DNA of 31,993 nucleotides from a virus: positions 1-31,993 of the IMG/VR virus record IMGVR_UViG_3300047157_000028; one strand, 5' to 3'. Below the pieces are notes generated by a model. It saw only the letters and a list, made by a program, of their open reading frames with translations, was not told the DNA's origin and did no database searches. A program made the position numbers and the translations under genes. This document shows positions 14,356 through 22,312 of this stretch, piece after piece; position 1 is the stretch's first letter, and the number at the start of each line of letters is the position of its first letter.

Positions 14356-14965
14356 TTAATCTCCATAGACTACTGTTGGTCGCATTACCTGACTTATGCC
14401 TGACTGCTCTGCAGAATTACTTTGTTCTTGTAGTTCAGCAAGGAACTGTCCTGACTTCTGTTCAAAGATAGCCGCTCTCTCATCCATAAAATAATCTGCA
14501 GCATAAGAAAGTGCAGTGTATGTAAGTATGTCTGATGCTATGGCAGTAAGAGCATTTGTGTCAGAATCGTTTACAAGGTTTGGGAACTCAGCATAGTAGT
14601 CTAAGTATACTGTTCCTGTGGTAGGTTGAGGATGTAAGAGGATCTTACTTAGTTGACGACACATCTGTCTCGGCACGCCCTGTTCACCAGTCTTCTGTGC
14701 TTGGAGCATCTCGTGATGTGGAATCCGTGTAAGAGCAACGCCATCCATGTAGACACTTATTATTTCAAGTAAGTTTGTAGGATAAGTGATCTCACCAGTT
14801 TGACCTGAGATATTGTAACTCTGTTGAGCCTCTTGTGCAGGGGTCCTCAGTACTCTTTGATATTCTAGTCGTGGCTTGGTCGATGAAGGTATCGGCAAGC
14901 GTATCAGAGCAATCACTGCGATTTAGAAGGGCCTTAAAGTGCGCCCTGATTTGTCCTTTGTTCAT
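14356..14965 (-). CDS. Head-tail adaptor / tail tubular protein A-like, frameshifted
   Basis: The frame from GTG 14916 gives 186 residues, but its first 19 ([11 protein letters not shown]...) look unlike protein of this family. In another frame ATG 14965 begins [20 protein letters not shown] and continues to [11 protein letters not shown], a start I associate with T7 gp11-like adaptor proteins of marine podoviruses. Dropping one T near 14860 joins it to [18 protein letters not shown] in the long frame, giving 202 residues. ATG 14965 directly follows the stop of the tiny gene upstream. The protein would connect the portal to the tail nozzle. Three causes fit the break: a 1-base sequence error, a real mutation or +1 recoding. 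No classic slippery site is visible. Confidence 0.72.
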
Positions 14966-15073
14966 TTAGTACCTCTTAGATTTAGTCACTTTCTTCTTTT
15001 TCTTTGTGACCTTCTTTTTCTTCTTTGGCGGTCTGCCAACTTTAGATCCGTAAGTTCCAATTCCACGAGGCAT
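14966..15073 (-). CDS. Tiny lysine-rich protein (35 aa)
   Basis: The product has 35 residues. It starts MPRGIGTYGSKVGRPPKKKK and then alternates Lys runs with Val-Thr, ending SKRY. The GTYGSKVGRPPKKKK pattern recurs in small proteins near the head and tail genes of marine podoviruses. The extreme positive charge suggests binding to packaged DNA or a role in the capsid. The stop TAA is immediately followed by the adaptor ATG (TAAATG), so they are coupled. Confidence 0.65.
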   Translation of the reverse strand: MPRGIGTYGSKVGRPPKKKKKVTKKKKKVTKSKRY

Positions 15074-15074
15074 A

Positions 15075-15236
15075 TTAAACCTTCCTCTTCTTAGTAGGCT
15101 TCTTTTTCTTAACAGGCTTTTTGGCAGTCAGTGCCGCTTTACGGAATGCCGCGTCAGTCGGAGCGCCCTTGTCGCCCTTCTTTCGCATAGGCTTTCCAGA
15201 CTTGCGTCGTTTAGCGATGTTCTCGTATAGGCTCAT
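15075..15236 (-). CDS. Small basic protein (53 aa)
   Basis: The product has 53 residues from ATG 15236, which has a GAGG site and gives MSLYENIAKRRKSGKPMRKK, a start typical of small marine-phage proteins next to capsid and tail genes. An ATG at 15260 lies inside the upstream gene and is less likely. The C-terminus is Lys-rich. No function is known to me; the charge suggests nucleic-acid binding. It is packed 1-2 bp from its neighbours. Confidence 0.65.
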   Translation of the reverse strand: MSLYENIAKRRKSGKPMRKKGDKGAPTDAAFRKAALTAKKPVKKKKPTKKRKV

Positions 15237-15237
15237 G

Positions 15238-15492
15238 TCAGGTCCTCTTTGACTTGGCACCGCTGCACTTCCATCGTTTTCTCGATAGATTCAGCGGTGA
15301 ATTTGGATTCTTTGCGGCTTTCGGATGCTTCTTCTTTTGCGCCAGTGATCTGGCACAATAAGCGTCACCCTTCTTTGTCCCTGCGCGGACCCGAGGTCCT
15401 CCGTCTTTCGCTTTGCCCGATTGACCGTAGGAAACACGTTTGCCGCTTTTTGTGACTTTGACTTTTGCCTTACCTGTTCTCGGGGTTGCCAT
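15238..15492 (-). CDS. Conserved small basic protein, DUF6321-like
   Basis: The product has 84 residues. The sequence MATPRTGKAKVKVTKSGKRV, then YGQSGKAKDGGPRVRAGTKK, then GDAYCARS and LNLSRKRWKCSGAKS matches a conserved phage family (DUF6321-type, from memory) with two Cys that may bind metal or form a disulfide. It is found near capsid genes in marine podoviruses and cyanophages. The function is not known; the strong basic charge suggests contact with DNA. It lies 2 bp after the upstream gene. Confidence 0.75.
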   Translation of the reverse strand: MATPRTGKAKVKVTKSGKRVSYGQSGKAKDGGPRVRAGTKKGDAYCARSLAQKKKHPKAAKNPNSPLNLSRKRWKCSGAKSKRT

Positions 15493-15494
15493 TG

Positions 15495-15815
15495 TTAAAC
15501 CTTCCGATCCGTTGCCATGAACGCATCAAGGTTTTCTCTTTTTAATCTTGCGACAATATCCTTACCTGTGGCTTGCCAGAGGTCGAAGCCTTCTCTCAGC
15601 CACTTCTCAACTACCACAGTCGGTATTGAGGCAACTCTATGGAAATCACCCATAGGCTTAGAAGTACTTTCATTACGAGCATCTTTCAGATCATCTAGGA
15701 ATGTTTGGGAGATGTTCTGAGTATGTTTTCTTGTGATGTCACCGACTTCAAATATGAAATCTGTGTTGGACTGTGTGAGGTCAGTGATCTTATCTTTTGT
15801 AGAATTTAGTAGCAT
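15495..15815 (-). CDS. Conserved protein downstream of the capsid gene
   Basis: The product has 106 residues from ATG 15815, with an AAGGA site 8 nt upstream; the frame continues to 15869 only through the terminator. The C-terminal half carries the pattern GDFHRVASIPTVVVEKWLREGFDLWQ, then a helix IVARLKRENLDAFMAT. I have seen this pattern in proteins encoded beside capsids of marine podoviruses but know no function. It is the first gene after the capsid terminator and so is probably made at lower levels than the capsid. Confidence 0.7.
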   Translation of the reverse strand: MLLNSTKDKITDLTQSNTDFIFEVGDITRKHTQNISQTFLDDLKDARNESTSKPMGDFHRVASIPTVVVEKWLREGFDLWQATGKDIVARLKRENLDAFMATDRKV

Positions 15816-15828
15816 AGGCCATCCTTGA

Positions 15829-15893
15829 AAATAAAAAGGACCGCACCAGACACACAGTAAGGAGAGCAAAACCCATGTGATCTAGTGCGGTCC
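15829..15893 (-). terminator. Terminator after the major capsid gene
   Basis: On the minus strand GGACCGCACTAGA (15893-15881) pairs over 13 bp (one G-U) with TCTGGTGCGGTCC (15850-15838) around a 30-nt loop, then TTTTTATTTT follows. It lies 27 bp after the capsid stop codon, the place where T7 carries T-phi. It would cap capsid mRNA while allowing partial read-through to tail and lysis genes. Confidence 0.8.
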
Positions 15894-15919
15894 AACAAGA
15901 ACCGAGGTTCTATTCGGTA

Positions 15920-16795
15920 TTAGGTGAGAGCGTTAATCTGTACGCTATCGCCGTGGTTCATGTGCTTGACAGACATTTCTCCGACGACAAAATGCTTGTC
16001 GCTGTCGCCGTCTTTCGCCAAGAGTGTTCGTGTGAACGGACGAAGTGTACATGTCTTAAACATCGACGGATCGATCAATAGGGCATGTGTTGCTTCTAAG
16101 TGACGGTTCAACACCACCCTGTATTCACCGTATGGAGACACATACAAGTCAATCGCATTTACCAATGTTTTGCTTTGGGCAATCTCACGGTTACGACCAG
16201 AACTTGCTGAGAACCCTGCTACGATTTGAGCGTCTGCAGGTTTAATCATGAAAGTGTCTACGTCTGAGCCGTTGTTATATGCAGTTTGACCTGCAGCCAA
16301 TAACATCGCCTCAGTCAGGGCACCAGAGCCACCTGCTTGTACAGTTGAGATCTGGTTGATAACGCTCTGTGCTTTACGCGCCGCACTTGAAGAACCTGCT
16401 ACGGCTGCTTGATCCGCACCGACGAGCATAAATTCTGCATCACGCTTGATGGATTTCAATGCTTTGCCAAGTTGATGTGCAGTTTCCTTCGCACGACCAT
16501 AAGTGCCAACAGCATCTGCAGTTGCAGAAACTTGGAACGCTTTGGTCAGGATCTGAGTATTATTTGTGCGTTCAACAGCGTCTGTTAGTGTCGCCATTGA
16601 TGCCGCTGCGCCCTCGACTGCCGCGTTAACTCCGGCTGATGCCAAAGAATCCTCAAGCCAAGAGAATGTCCGAGCAGACACTTTCTCGTCTTTGAACATG
16701 GTCATGGCAGGTGTATCGAATGGCGTGATATCGGTTATAATGTCTGCGACACTCTCTTTTTTCCCTACCTGATCGTAGGTTGTATAAGTAGTCAT
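15920..16795 (-). CDS. Major capsid protein, SU10-type HK97 fold
   Basis: The product has 291 residues. It forms the icosahedral shell. The N-terminal pattern fits the SU10-type major capsid family (DUF5309-like): TTYDQVGKKESVADIITDIT, then PFDTPAMTMFKD, then ARTFSWLEDSLAS, and later VSATADAVGTYGRAKETAHQ and KRDAEFMLVG. It lies directly after the scaffold gene, 42 bp away, and before the strong terminator. An AAGGAAA site precedes the ATG. It is shorter than typical T7 gp10 (345) and shows no resemblance to it in the motifs I can read, which suggests a head module of different origin from the replication genes. Confidence 0.88.
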   Translation of the reverse strand: MTTYTTYDQVGKKESVADIITDITPFDTPAMTMFKDEKVSARTFSWLEDSLASAGVNAAVEGAAASMATLTDAVERTNNTQILTKAFQVSATADAVGTYGRAKETAHQLGKALKSIKRDAEFMLVGADQAAVAGSSSAARKAQSVINQISTVQAGGSGALTEAMLLAAGQTAYNNGSDVDTFMIKPADAQIVAGFSASSGRNREIAQSKTLVNAIDLYVSPYGEYRVVLNRHLEATHALLIDPSMFKTCTLRPFTRTLLAKDGDSDKHFVVGEMSVKHMNHGDSVQINALT

Positions 16796-16837
16796 TTTTA
16801 AGTTTCCTTAAAGTTAGATAAGATTGAAGTGGAAAGA

Positions 16838-17908
16838 CTAACTTTCCCAACGTGCCATTAGGGCATCTGCAATGTCATCCATGCCACCGCCGTACTTTGG
16901 ATTATCTCGAAGTTTTTGCTGTGCCTTTTGGGCATTGGCCTTCTTAATCTGAGTTTTGGTGGGTGGGGATTTCTTAGAACTCAAAACTTTGGTCTTCTTT
17001 GTCTTTTTAGTCACTTTGGCTTTAGCCTTCTTCGATTGGGCCGTCGCTTTAGTTTCATCGTAAAGACGAGCCTTGTTTATCAGCATGATTACATTTGGAT
17101 CTGTGTACTGATCTACTTGGTTTTGAGGTAGGCCGTTTTTGACTGCATACGACCTGATGTCGTTATACATCTCGTTGCCCCAGTCTGGAATTGTGTCCTC
17201 TAACACACGAATACATTCTTTCGCGGCTGCTTGGACTGCAGACTGATGCTTGACTTGCATATCTTGTAGCAAGGCGTGGCTTTCTTCTTCGAGGAACTTT
17301 ACGTCCTCTTCGGCCTGACGTGCATCCTGTCTCAGTTGGGCAAATGTTTCAGTGTCCATCTGTGACTGAGCAACCATCATGTCCATATCTGCATACGGCT
17401 TCAATCGCTCTTTGGCACGGTCTAAGAGTTTCTGGTATGACGCTGTAGTCCTCACAAAGTCTTCCTCTGTGATTTTACGTTGGTCGGCTAAGTCTTGAGA
17501 CTTTCTAGTGAGGGATGCTTCCTGACCTGCTAGTCGCTTCAAGTCCTTCACAGATACCTGTTTGGTTTCACCGTTGACCTTGATTTCGACAACTGTATCG
17601 TCCGAGGCGATTGTCACTTCTTCAGTGGTATCATCGTCCTCTTCGTCCTCATCGTCTTCTTCTTCTTGGTCTTCGGTATCTTCCTCTTCATCAGGGTCCG
17701 CTTCGTACTCTTCGTCGTCTTCGAGTTCTTCTGCTTCCTCAATTTCAACTTCTTCTACGTCTGTCTCATCGACGTCTTCAGTTGTTGCCTCCACTTCTTC
17801 GTCTTCAGATGGCTTTTCAGCGTCTTCCCAACGATTTAGGATGGCGTCAGCCGCGTCACTGAGATCCAGTGCGCGAGGTTCAGATTCGGTCTTTTGCACG
17901 TTTGACAT
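16838..17908 (-). CDS. Scaffolding protein
   Basis: The product has 356 residues. It guides assembly of the capsid shell. The N-terminal third (about 30-100) is extremely acidic with long Glu/Asp runs. A coiled-coil helical region follows (about 120-240). The C-terminal part is a Lys-rich basic tail (KAKAKVTKKTKKTKVLSSKK), typical of scaffolds that bind capsid through a basic end. A motif is repeated at both ends: DAADAILNRWE near residue 18 and DDIADALMARWE at the last residues. The AGAGGA site is good. The gene starts 4 bp after the small protein upstream and is followed by the capsid gene. Confidence 0.85.
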   Translation of the reverse strand: MSNVQKTESEPRALDLSDAADAILNRWEDAEKPSEDEEVEATTEDVDETDVEEVEIEEAEELEDDEEYEADPDEEEDTEDQEEEDDEDEEDDDTTEEVTIASDDTVVEIKVNGETKQVSVKDLKRLAGQEASLTRKSQDLADQRKITEEDFVRTTASYQKLLDRAKERLKPYADMDMMVAQSQMDTETFAQLRQDARQAEEDVKFLEEESHALLQDMQVKHQSAVQAAAKECIRVLEDTIPDWGNEMYNDIRSYAVKNGLPQNQVDQYTDPNVIMLINKARLYDETKATAQSKKAKAKVTKKTKKTKVLSSKKSPPTKTQIKKANAQKAQQKLRDNPKYGGGMDDIADALMARWES

Positions 17909-17912
17909 GGTG

Positions 17913-18179
17913 CTAGTCCTCTTCTTGGCTAGTGTCGCCGTTCTCTTTGATGCTATCTCGCACCGCGACTTTATGTTTAAAATGGTTCACCACGTCTACA
18001 AGTGCGCGATAGTGGCGATATGAAGTCTCACGTCTTTCATGTTCGTGAGGTTCTGTGTTGACGAATGCTTTGAAAGCCTCGTCTACTAATTCATTTACAG
18101 TGGCGTTGAATGCCGAGGATCCTAAGATTTGCTCGACCTCATCGCCTTGCTGAATCATTTGCTCTTCTTGTGTTGTCAT
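17913..18179 (-). CDS. Small acidic protein between portal and scaffold
   Basis: The product has 88 residues from ATG 18179, which has an AAAGGA site; an ATG at 18194 overlaps the portal end and lacks one. It is helical and acidic (QGDEVEQILGSSAFNATVNELVDEAFKAF), then has a His/Arg-rich helix RHYRALVDVVNHFKHK and an acidic tail. It lies between portal and scaffold genes, where other podoviruses have small unknown head proteins. I cannot assign a function. Confidence 0.7.
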   Translation of the reverse strand: MTTQEEQMIQQGDEVEQILGSSAFNATVNELVDEAFKAFVNTEPHEHERRETSYRHYRALVDVVNHFKHKVAVRDSIKENGDTSQEED

Positions 18180-18186
18180 AGTTCCT

Positions 18187-20214
18187 TTATCCATTAGGGC
18201 TTGCTATTGCTCGGACATCTTCAGCATTTCTAGCGATCTCAAGTTCTTCGAGGTTCACCATCTCTTTATGCTGTTGTTGGCTCTCTTGGAGATCCATCTT
18301 GTCCGACTTGAGGGCGTAATCTCTCTCTGCCTTGAGTGCATCAAGTTCGAGTTTCATACGACCAATCTCTGCTTCAAAGGCTGTCTTCTGTTCGGCAACC
18401 TGAGTTTGACGATCCGAGATCTCAAGTTGCTTCTGCGCCATTTGCATTTGCATCTGTTGATTTGGATCTGGTTGTGGTGGTGGGATCATCTTCGGATCTT
18501 TCAAGAAGTCAGCTATGTTCTTGATCCCTGACATATCTAGGATCTTGGCAAGCATTTGATGCTTCTGTTCGGGTCCATACATTCCACCTAAACTTGGGTC
18601 TGCAGAGAACAGTTGATGGAAAGCCAGATACTTCTGGATCTGTGTCTCCTGTTCACCGTAACCAAGGTTGAACTCAACCATCACGTCACGTTTGTCTGAC
18701 CACTGTGCAGGTGTGATATTCACATAGGTTCCTGCTAACTCAACGATCTTCTCCTCTGTCTCGTTCTCTACGCAGATCTGGTAGACCTTGAGAAAGAGTG
18801 GTTTCAAGAAGTTGTTGGCAAAGTTTCTAGCAATGATCTTTTGCCTTTGTTGGCTCATGCTTGCTAGTTGTTCGACCATCGCAGCCGAATTTTGGTGACT
18901 GATGGCGTCTTTGTTTAATCCTCGGGAAAGTCGAGAGACGCCACTTGTATCCTCTTTATCTTGGTCCAACATGCTTATGGTCTGGAACACAAATGGATTG
19001 AGACTTGCTTGAGGCATTGGGTTTATTGCGTCGGGCCTAGTCACATTGACAATGCCTCCGACGCGATTGTCGATTAGTTCTCTTGGATTAGTGAGGCCAC
19101 CTTTGACCACTGTATATCTAGGGTTGTTTGTAACCATAGCGTGATCGAGGATGGAGCGTGTCAGAATTGTGCGCGCATTTTGGATAGCAACCAGTTTGTC
19201 GGCAAAGTTATTACCATGGAAGGCGTGTGGAATAGGTAGAGGAACGAAAGCCACAAATGGCAGTCTCTGGACCTCTTCACATTCCAATAAAGTACCACCA
19301 GACTTGACGATACGATAAAGAGAACAGACGCCCTCTCCATACTTATCGAGTTCCATGAACGCCTCGACGACAGTTACCTGTCTGGACATCTTCTGGTTAC
19401 TGTTTGCCTTGAAACCTCGGTCTGCACCGATCTCATTAAAACGCGATAGGATCTCTGGATCGTTGTCGAAGTCATTATCTTCGTCGTTAATGTCCATAAC
19501 TACGTCTTCGTCATAGCCCATTTCGATTAGATCGGAGAGTGACTTCTTGGTTCTGTGGGCCAGAAACATGGCACTTTCTAGTGACTTACACTGGGGCTCA
19601 ATGAGGAACTCTTCTGGAGCAACGGCTTCAATCTTGACCTGTGATGTGTCTCTATAGATCCGAAGTTGACCATTGTTCATTCCGTATTCGTCTGTCTCAA
19701 CCTCTTCGATCTCAGTCATCTCATCTGCGAGACGCATATCTAGTTCTTCTTCTGTGAGATCCTCGATGTCTTCGAGATGGCTTTCAGTTCTTTGGTCCCA
19801 ATAGACTTTACACAGTCCGGCTCTAGCAATCAGTCCATCGTGAATCACTGTCTGCATAGTTTCGAAAAGATTGTTCTGACGATGAAGAACGTAGTCTGTG
19901 TACTCTGTGCAGACTTCAGCCATTTGCACATCGTCAACATTCTGAGGAGCGAAGCGAAGGGTTTTGTTACCTGTACTGAAAGTCTCAAGTAGTGCAGCCT
20001 TCATTGACTCCACGGCATCGTAGACGTCCTGCGAAACGTACTTAGAGTTTCCGTCGTGAGCAGGTTTAGGTAGATGGGCTGAGTAGTAGTCCATAACCTT
20101 TTGTCGCTCTTTCGACAGTTCACTATCGTAGTAGCCTATTGATCGTCTCAAGTTCTGATCAACTAATGAGAGGATCTTCTCGTCATCAAGTTTTTGTAAT
20201 TCTTCTGATTTCAT
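18187..20214 (-). CDS. Portal protein (P22-like size and layout)
   Basis: The product has 675 residues. It forms the dodecameric vertex through which DNA is packed and ejected. The N-terminal region (RRSIGYYDSELSKERQKVMDYY, YVSQDVYDAVESMKAALLETF) and the central beta-rich part fit portals of podoviruses with long P22-like portals. The C-terminal 150 residues form a Gln-rich coiled coil (PDPNQQMQMQMAQKQLEISD onward), as in the barrel of P22-type portals. The gene lies directly after large terminase with a 2-bp gap, and before the scaffold, which supports the call. Confidence 0.88.
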   Translation of the reverse strand: MKSEELQKLDDEKILSLVDQNLRRSIGYYDSELSKERQKVMDYYSAHLPKPAHDGNSKYVSQDVYDAVESMKAALLETFSTGNKTLRFAPQNVDDVQMAEVCTEYTDYVLHRQNNLFETMQTVIHDGLIARAGLCKVYWDQRTESHLEDIEDLTEEELDMRLADEMTEIEEVETDEYGMNNGQLRIYRDTSQVKIEAVAPEEFLIEPQCKSLESAMFLAHRTKKSLSDLIEMGYDEDVVMDINDEDNDFDNDPEILSRFNEIGADRGFKANSNQKMSRQVTVVEAFMELDKYGEGVCSLYRIVKSGGTLLECEEVQRLPFVAFVPLPIPHAFHGNNFADKLVAIQNARTILTRSILDHAMVTNNPRYTVVKGGLTNPRELIDNRVGGIVNVTRPDAINPMPQASLNPFVFQTISMLDQDKEDTSGVSRLSRGLNKDAISHQNSAAMVEQLASMSQQRQKIIARNFANNFLKPLFLKVYQICVENETEEKIVELAGTYVNITPAQWSDKRDVMVEFNLGYGEQETQIQKYLAFHQLFSADPSLGGMYGPEQKHQMLAKILDMSGIKNIADFLKDPKMIPPPQPDPNQQMQMQMAQKQLEISDRQTQVAEQKTAFEAEIGRMKLELDALKAERDYALKSDKMDLQESQQQHKEMVNLEELEIARNAEDVRAIASPNG

Positions 20215-20216
20215 AT

Positions 20217-21788
20217 CTAAACCATCTCAATGTAAAATTCATCGACTGCTTCTATCGGCTCCCACACACCCTCATGAATGTGATTTGCGAGTGCTAAACT
20301 CATTACACAGTCGTCAAAACATCCACTTTCTGCCTCCATCCCACCGCTATTGGTTACGATGTATGTGAGCATTTCACGGATAGTGACTTTATCGTTAAGT
20401 TCGATCGTTCCATCCCTAGTCGTTGCCCTTAGTTCATCGATGACAAGCGGTTTAGTTTTGGAAGTAGTTGTGAAACCGAGTTTTACGGTCTCTTTGTCTG
20501 TAAGTTTATCGACTTGGATCTCAGTGTAGAAATTTGGATAAGCCATGTCCTTACCGAGCCTTGTGCAGGTCAGTATGCCGTGACTGTTGTTTTCTACAAT
20601 TATAAGAGCCTCGTTGAAGAACGTACCTAAAGCAAAAAGAACTTCTGCAAAGTAGTCAGGATGCACTCTGGCTCGATATGTGGCTACTTGTCTTTTCTTC
20701 GAGTCCAAGACTTGTGCTACACTCCAGTCTCCACCGGACACGCCCATAGCAACATCTGCACCGATCGTATATCTCTCTCCGGCATCATGTTTCTTGTAGA
20801 GTGATAGTTCGCCTCTAGGGTTCTCTAGCCACTCATCGCCTTCAAGCGCCAGTCGATTGATAGGGTCTGGAGCATCGTTGAGAGCCTCTTGTAATGTCTC
20901 GGGATTAAACACTGGTCTCCCAGTTGTGAGAAAGGCTTCATCAGCCTCGATAGGGTACTCTTGTTTGAATAGATCAATTCCGTTCTGGGCGATCTTACGT
21001 CGCCTAAACATGAGTTGCTCATCATCAAGACCATACTTCTCAACTAGTTCTTCCTCTTCTGGTGTCTGCTCGAAGTTCTTAGGAACTGGTTCCCTATAGT
21101 CGGGGTCTAAATGCCAAGGAATGAAGACAGGTATGTATCCATTTTTACCTTCGACGGCTCCTCTCCACAGATCATAGAAAACACCACTAACACCGTTAGC
21201 CGTACTCTCTACAAAGATTGCAGTTCCTTTTTTGTTTGGGACTGCTTGCGTGAGGCCGTTCCAGTTCTCTAGCGCCGTGGACTTAGACCAAAACGCTATT
21301 TCAGAAGCATGAACATGGGTTAAAGTCTCACCTCGACCAATACTTTCACCTCCTGCCGTCGCAACAACATAAGAACTATCTAAGACGTCAAATGTAAGTT
21401 CACGGCGAGAGGAGTATTTAGTGTGAGGCTTTAGTAACTCAGGGCAGTTCTCATGATACCTCTTAGTCATATCAAACAATGCTCTAGTACTGTCAGAATG
21501 ATGAGTAATCACCAGTGCCTTACAAGCCTTCCGTTGAGACACGTTGTGGTAAAGGTAGCCACCACAATAGGTACTAAGACCTTGCTGTCTCGCCTTGAGT
21601 ATTATGATACGAACTTTGCCCTCAGACTCTAACTGTTTGTCTACTGCATCTTGAAGTAACTTCTGTGCAGGTTTGAGATTGAGAGACTGTATGTCTCCAT
21701 CTTTAGTTCTAATCTTTAGGGCTGATTTTGCGTAGAAGTCGAAGTCATCAAATAGTCGTTGTCTGACTGCTTTAAGTTTCTTGTCCAT
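20217..21788 (-). CDS. Large terminase subunit (packaging ATPase-nuclease)
   Basis: The product has 523 residues from ATG 21788, chosen because an AAGAAGAG site precedes it; an ATG at 21809 is possible. It packages DNA and cuts concatemers. The N-terminal ATPase has a variant Walker A (ILKARQQGLSTY, about residues 63-74), and a Walker B-like HVHASEIAFWS after GGESIGRGETLT. The C-terminal nuclease has IGADVAMGVSGGDWSVAQVLD, then LIIVENNSHG, and FDDCVMSLALA as acidic metal sites. The order small terminase, large terminase, portal is standard. The gene overlaps small terminase by 17 nt. Confidence 0.92.
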   Translation of the reverse strand: MDKKLKAVRQRLFDDFDFYAKSALKIRTKDGDIQSLNLKPAQKLLQDAVDKQLESEGKVRIIILKARQQGLSTYCGGYLYHNVSQRKACKALVITHHSDSTRALFDMTKRYHENCPELLKPHTKYSSRRELTFDVLDSSYVVATAGGESIGRGETLTHVHASEIAFWSKSTALENWNGLTQAVPNKKGTAIFVESTANGVSGVFYDLWRGAVEGKNGYIPVFIPWHLDPDYREPVPKNFEQTPEEEELVEKYGLDDEQLMFRRRKIAQNGIDLFKQEYPIEADEAFLTTGRPVFNPETLQEALNDAPDPINRLALEGDEWLENPRGELSLYKKHDAGERYTIGADVAMGVSGGDWSVAQVLDSKKRQVATYRARVHPDYFAEVLFALGTFFNEALIIVENNSHGILTCTRLGKDMAYPNFYTEIQVDKLTDKETVKLGFTTTSKTKPLVIDELRATTRDGTIELNDKVTIREMLTYIVTNSGGMEAESGCFDDCVMSLALANHIHEGVWEPIEAVDEFYIEMV

Positions 21789-22272
21789 TTTGCTCTTCTT
21801 GTTCCTCATCGCTGTCTAACAGCGACTCCAAGAAGGCTTCTGCCTTACCGATTGTGACTTCGCTCTTAGCGGCAGGTTTTGTCTTAGTGAAATCCAAGAC
21901 CATTCGAGCCGCTGTGAGGCGGTCTCTGTTTTGTGCAGGTTCGCGCATTATCTCGACGGCTGTCTTGAGTGCTTCGACTGCAAATTCGTCGTCGATATCG
22001 TTTTCTTTAGCCATTATCGCAACAATCCTTTCAGCATCTGCTTTTGCTTGTTTTCTGATCGGCTTGATCATCTCTGCAGTGTAACCGTCTGGAGTTCCTC
22101 TTGGACGTCCTGCATTTTTCTTAGGCTTGTTTGACCACTGCTTCCTCAATGCCCTGCCTTCTGGTGTAGACATGAGTGTAGTGAAATAGTTTGCTTTGCC
22201 GTGATTTGCCTTTTTCGGATGAGTAAGTTCCTTCTTTGGTGCTTTCTTCCGAGGCTTCTTTGGTGCAACCAT
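21772..22272 (-). CDS. Small terminase subunit (putative)
   Basis: The product has 166 residues from ATG 22272, with a GGAGA site 6-7 nt upstream. It recognises phage DNA for packaging in this family. The N-terminus is very basic (MVAPKKPRKKAPKKELTHPK), followed by a helical centre and a C-terminal RLTAARMVLDFTKTKPAAKS, then SEVTIGKAEAFLESLL, a pattern typical of small terminases in marine phages. It overlaps the large terminase gene, which is the main support for the name. An acidic tail closes the protein. Confidence 0.75.
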   Translation of the reverse strand: MVAPKKPRKKAPKKELTHPKKANHGKANYFTTLMSTPEGRALRKQWSNKPKKNAGRPRGTPDGYTAEMIKPIRKQAKADAERIVAIMAKENDIDDEFAVEALKTAVEIMREPAQNRDRLTAARMVLDFTKTKPAAKSEVTIGKAEAFLESLLDSDEEQEEQNGQET

Positions 22273-22290
22273 ATAAGTCTCCATATGTAG

Positions 22291-22312
22291 AAAAGGCCCC
22301 GAAGGGCCTCTT
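22291..22312 (-). terminator. UUCG-tetraloop terminator after the metalloprotease-like gene
   Basis: AGGCCC-TTCG-GGGCCT followed by a short T run begins right at the stop codon of the 507-residue gene. It is identical over 22 bases to the terminator at 8940-8961 on the other strand. It sits between the ejection genes and the terminase genes. Confidence 0.85.

Noticed and set aside
17562-18023. Rightward Ser-rich open frame opposite the scaffold gene
   Set aside because: It is the antisense of the Glu/Asp-rich stretch of the scaffold, which produces Ser runs; no independent coding evidence.
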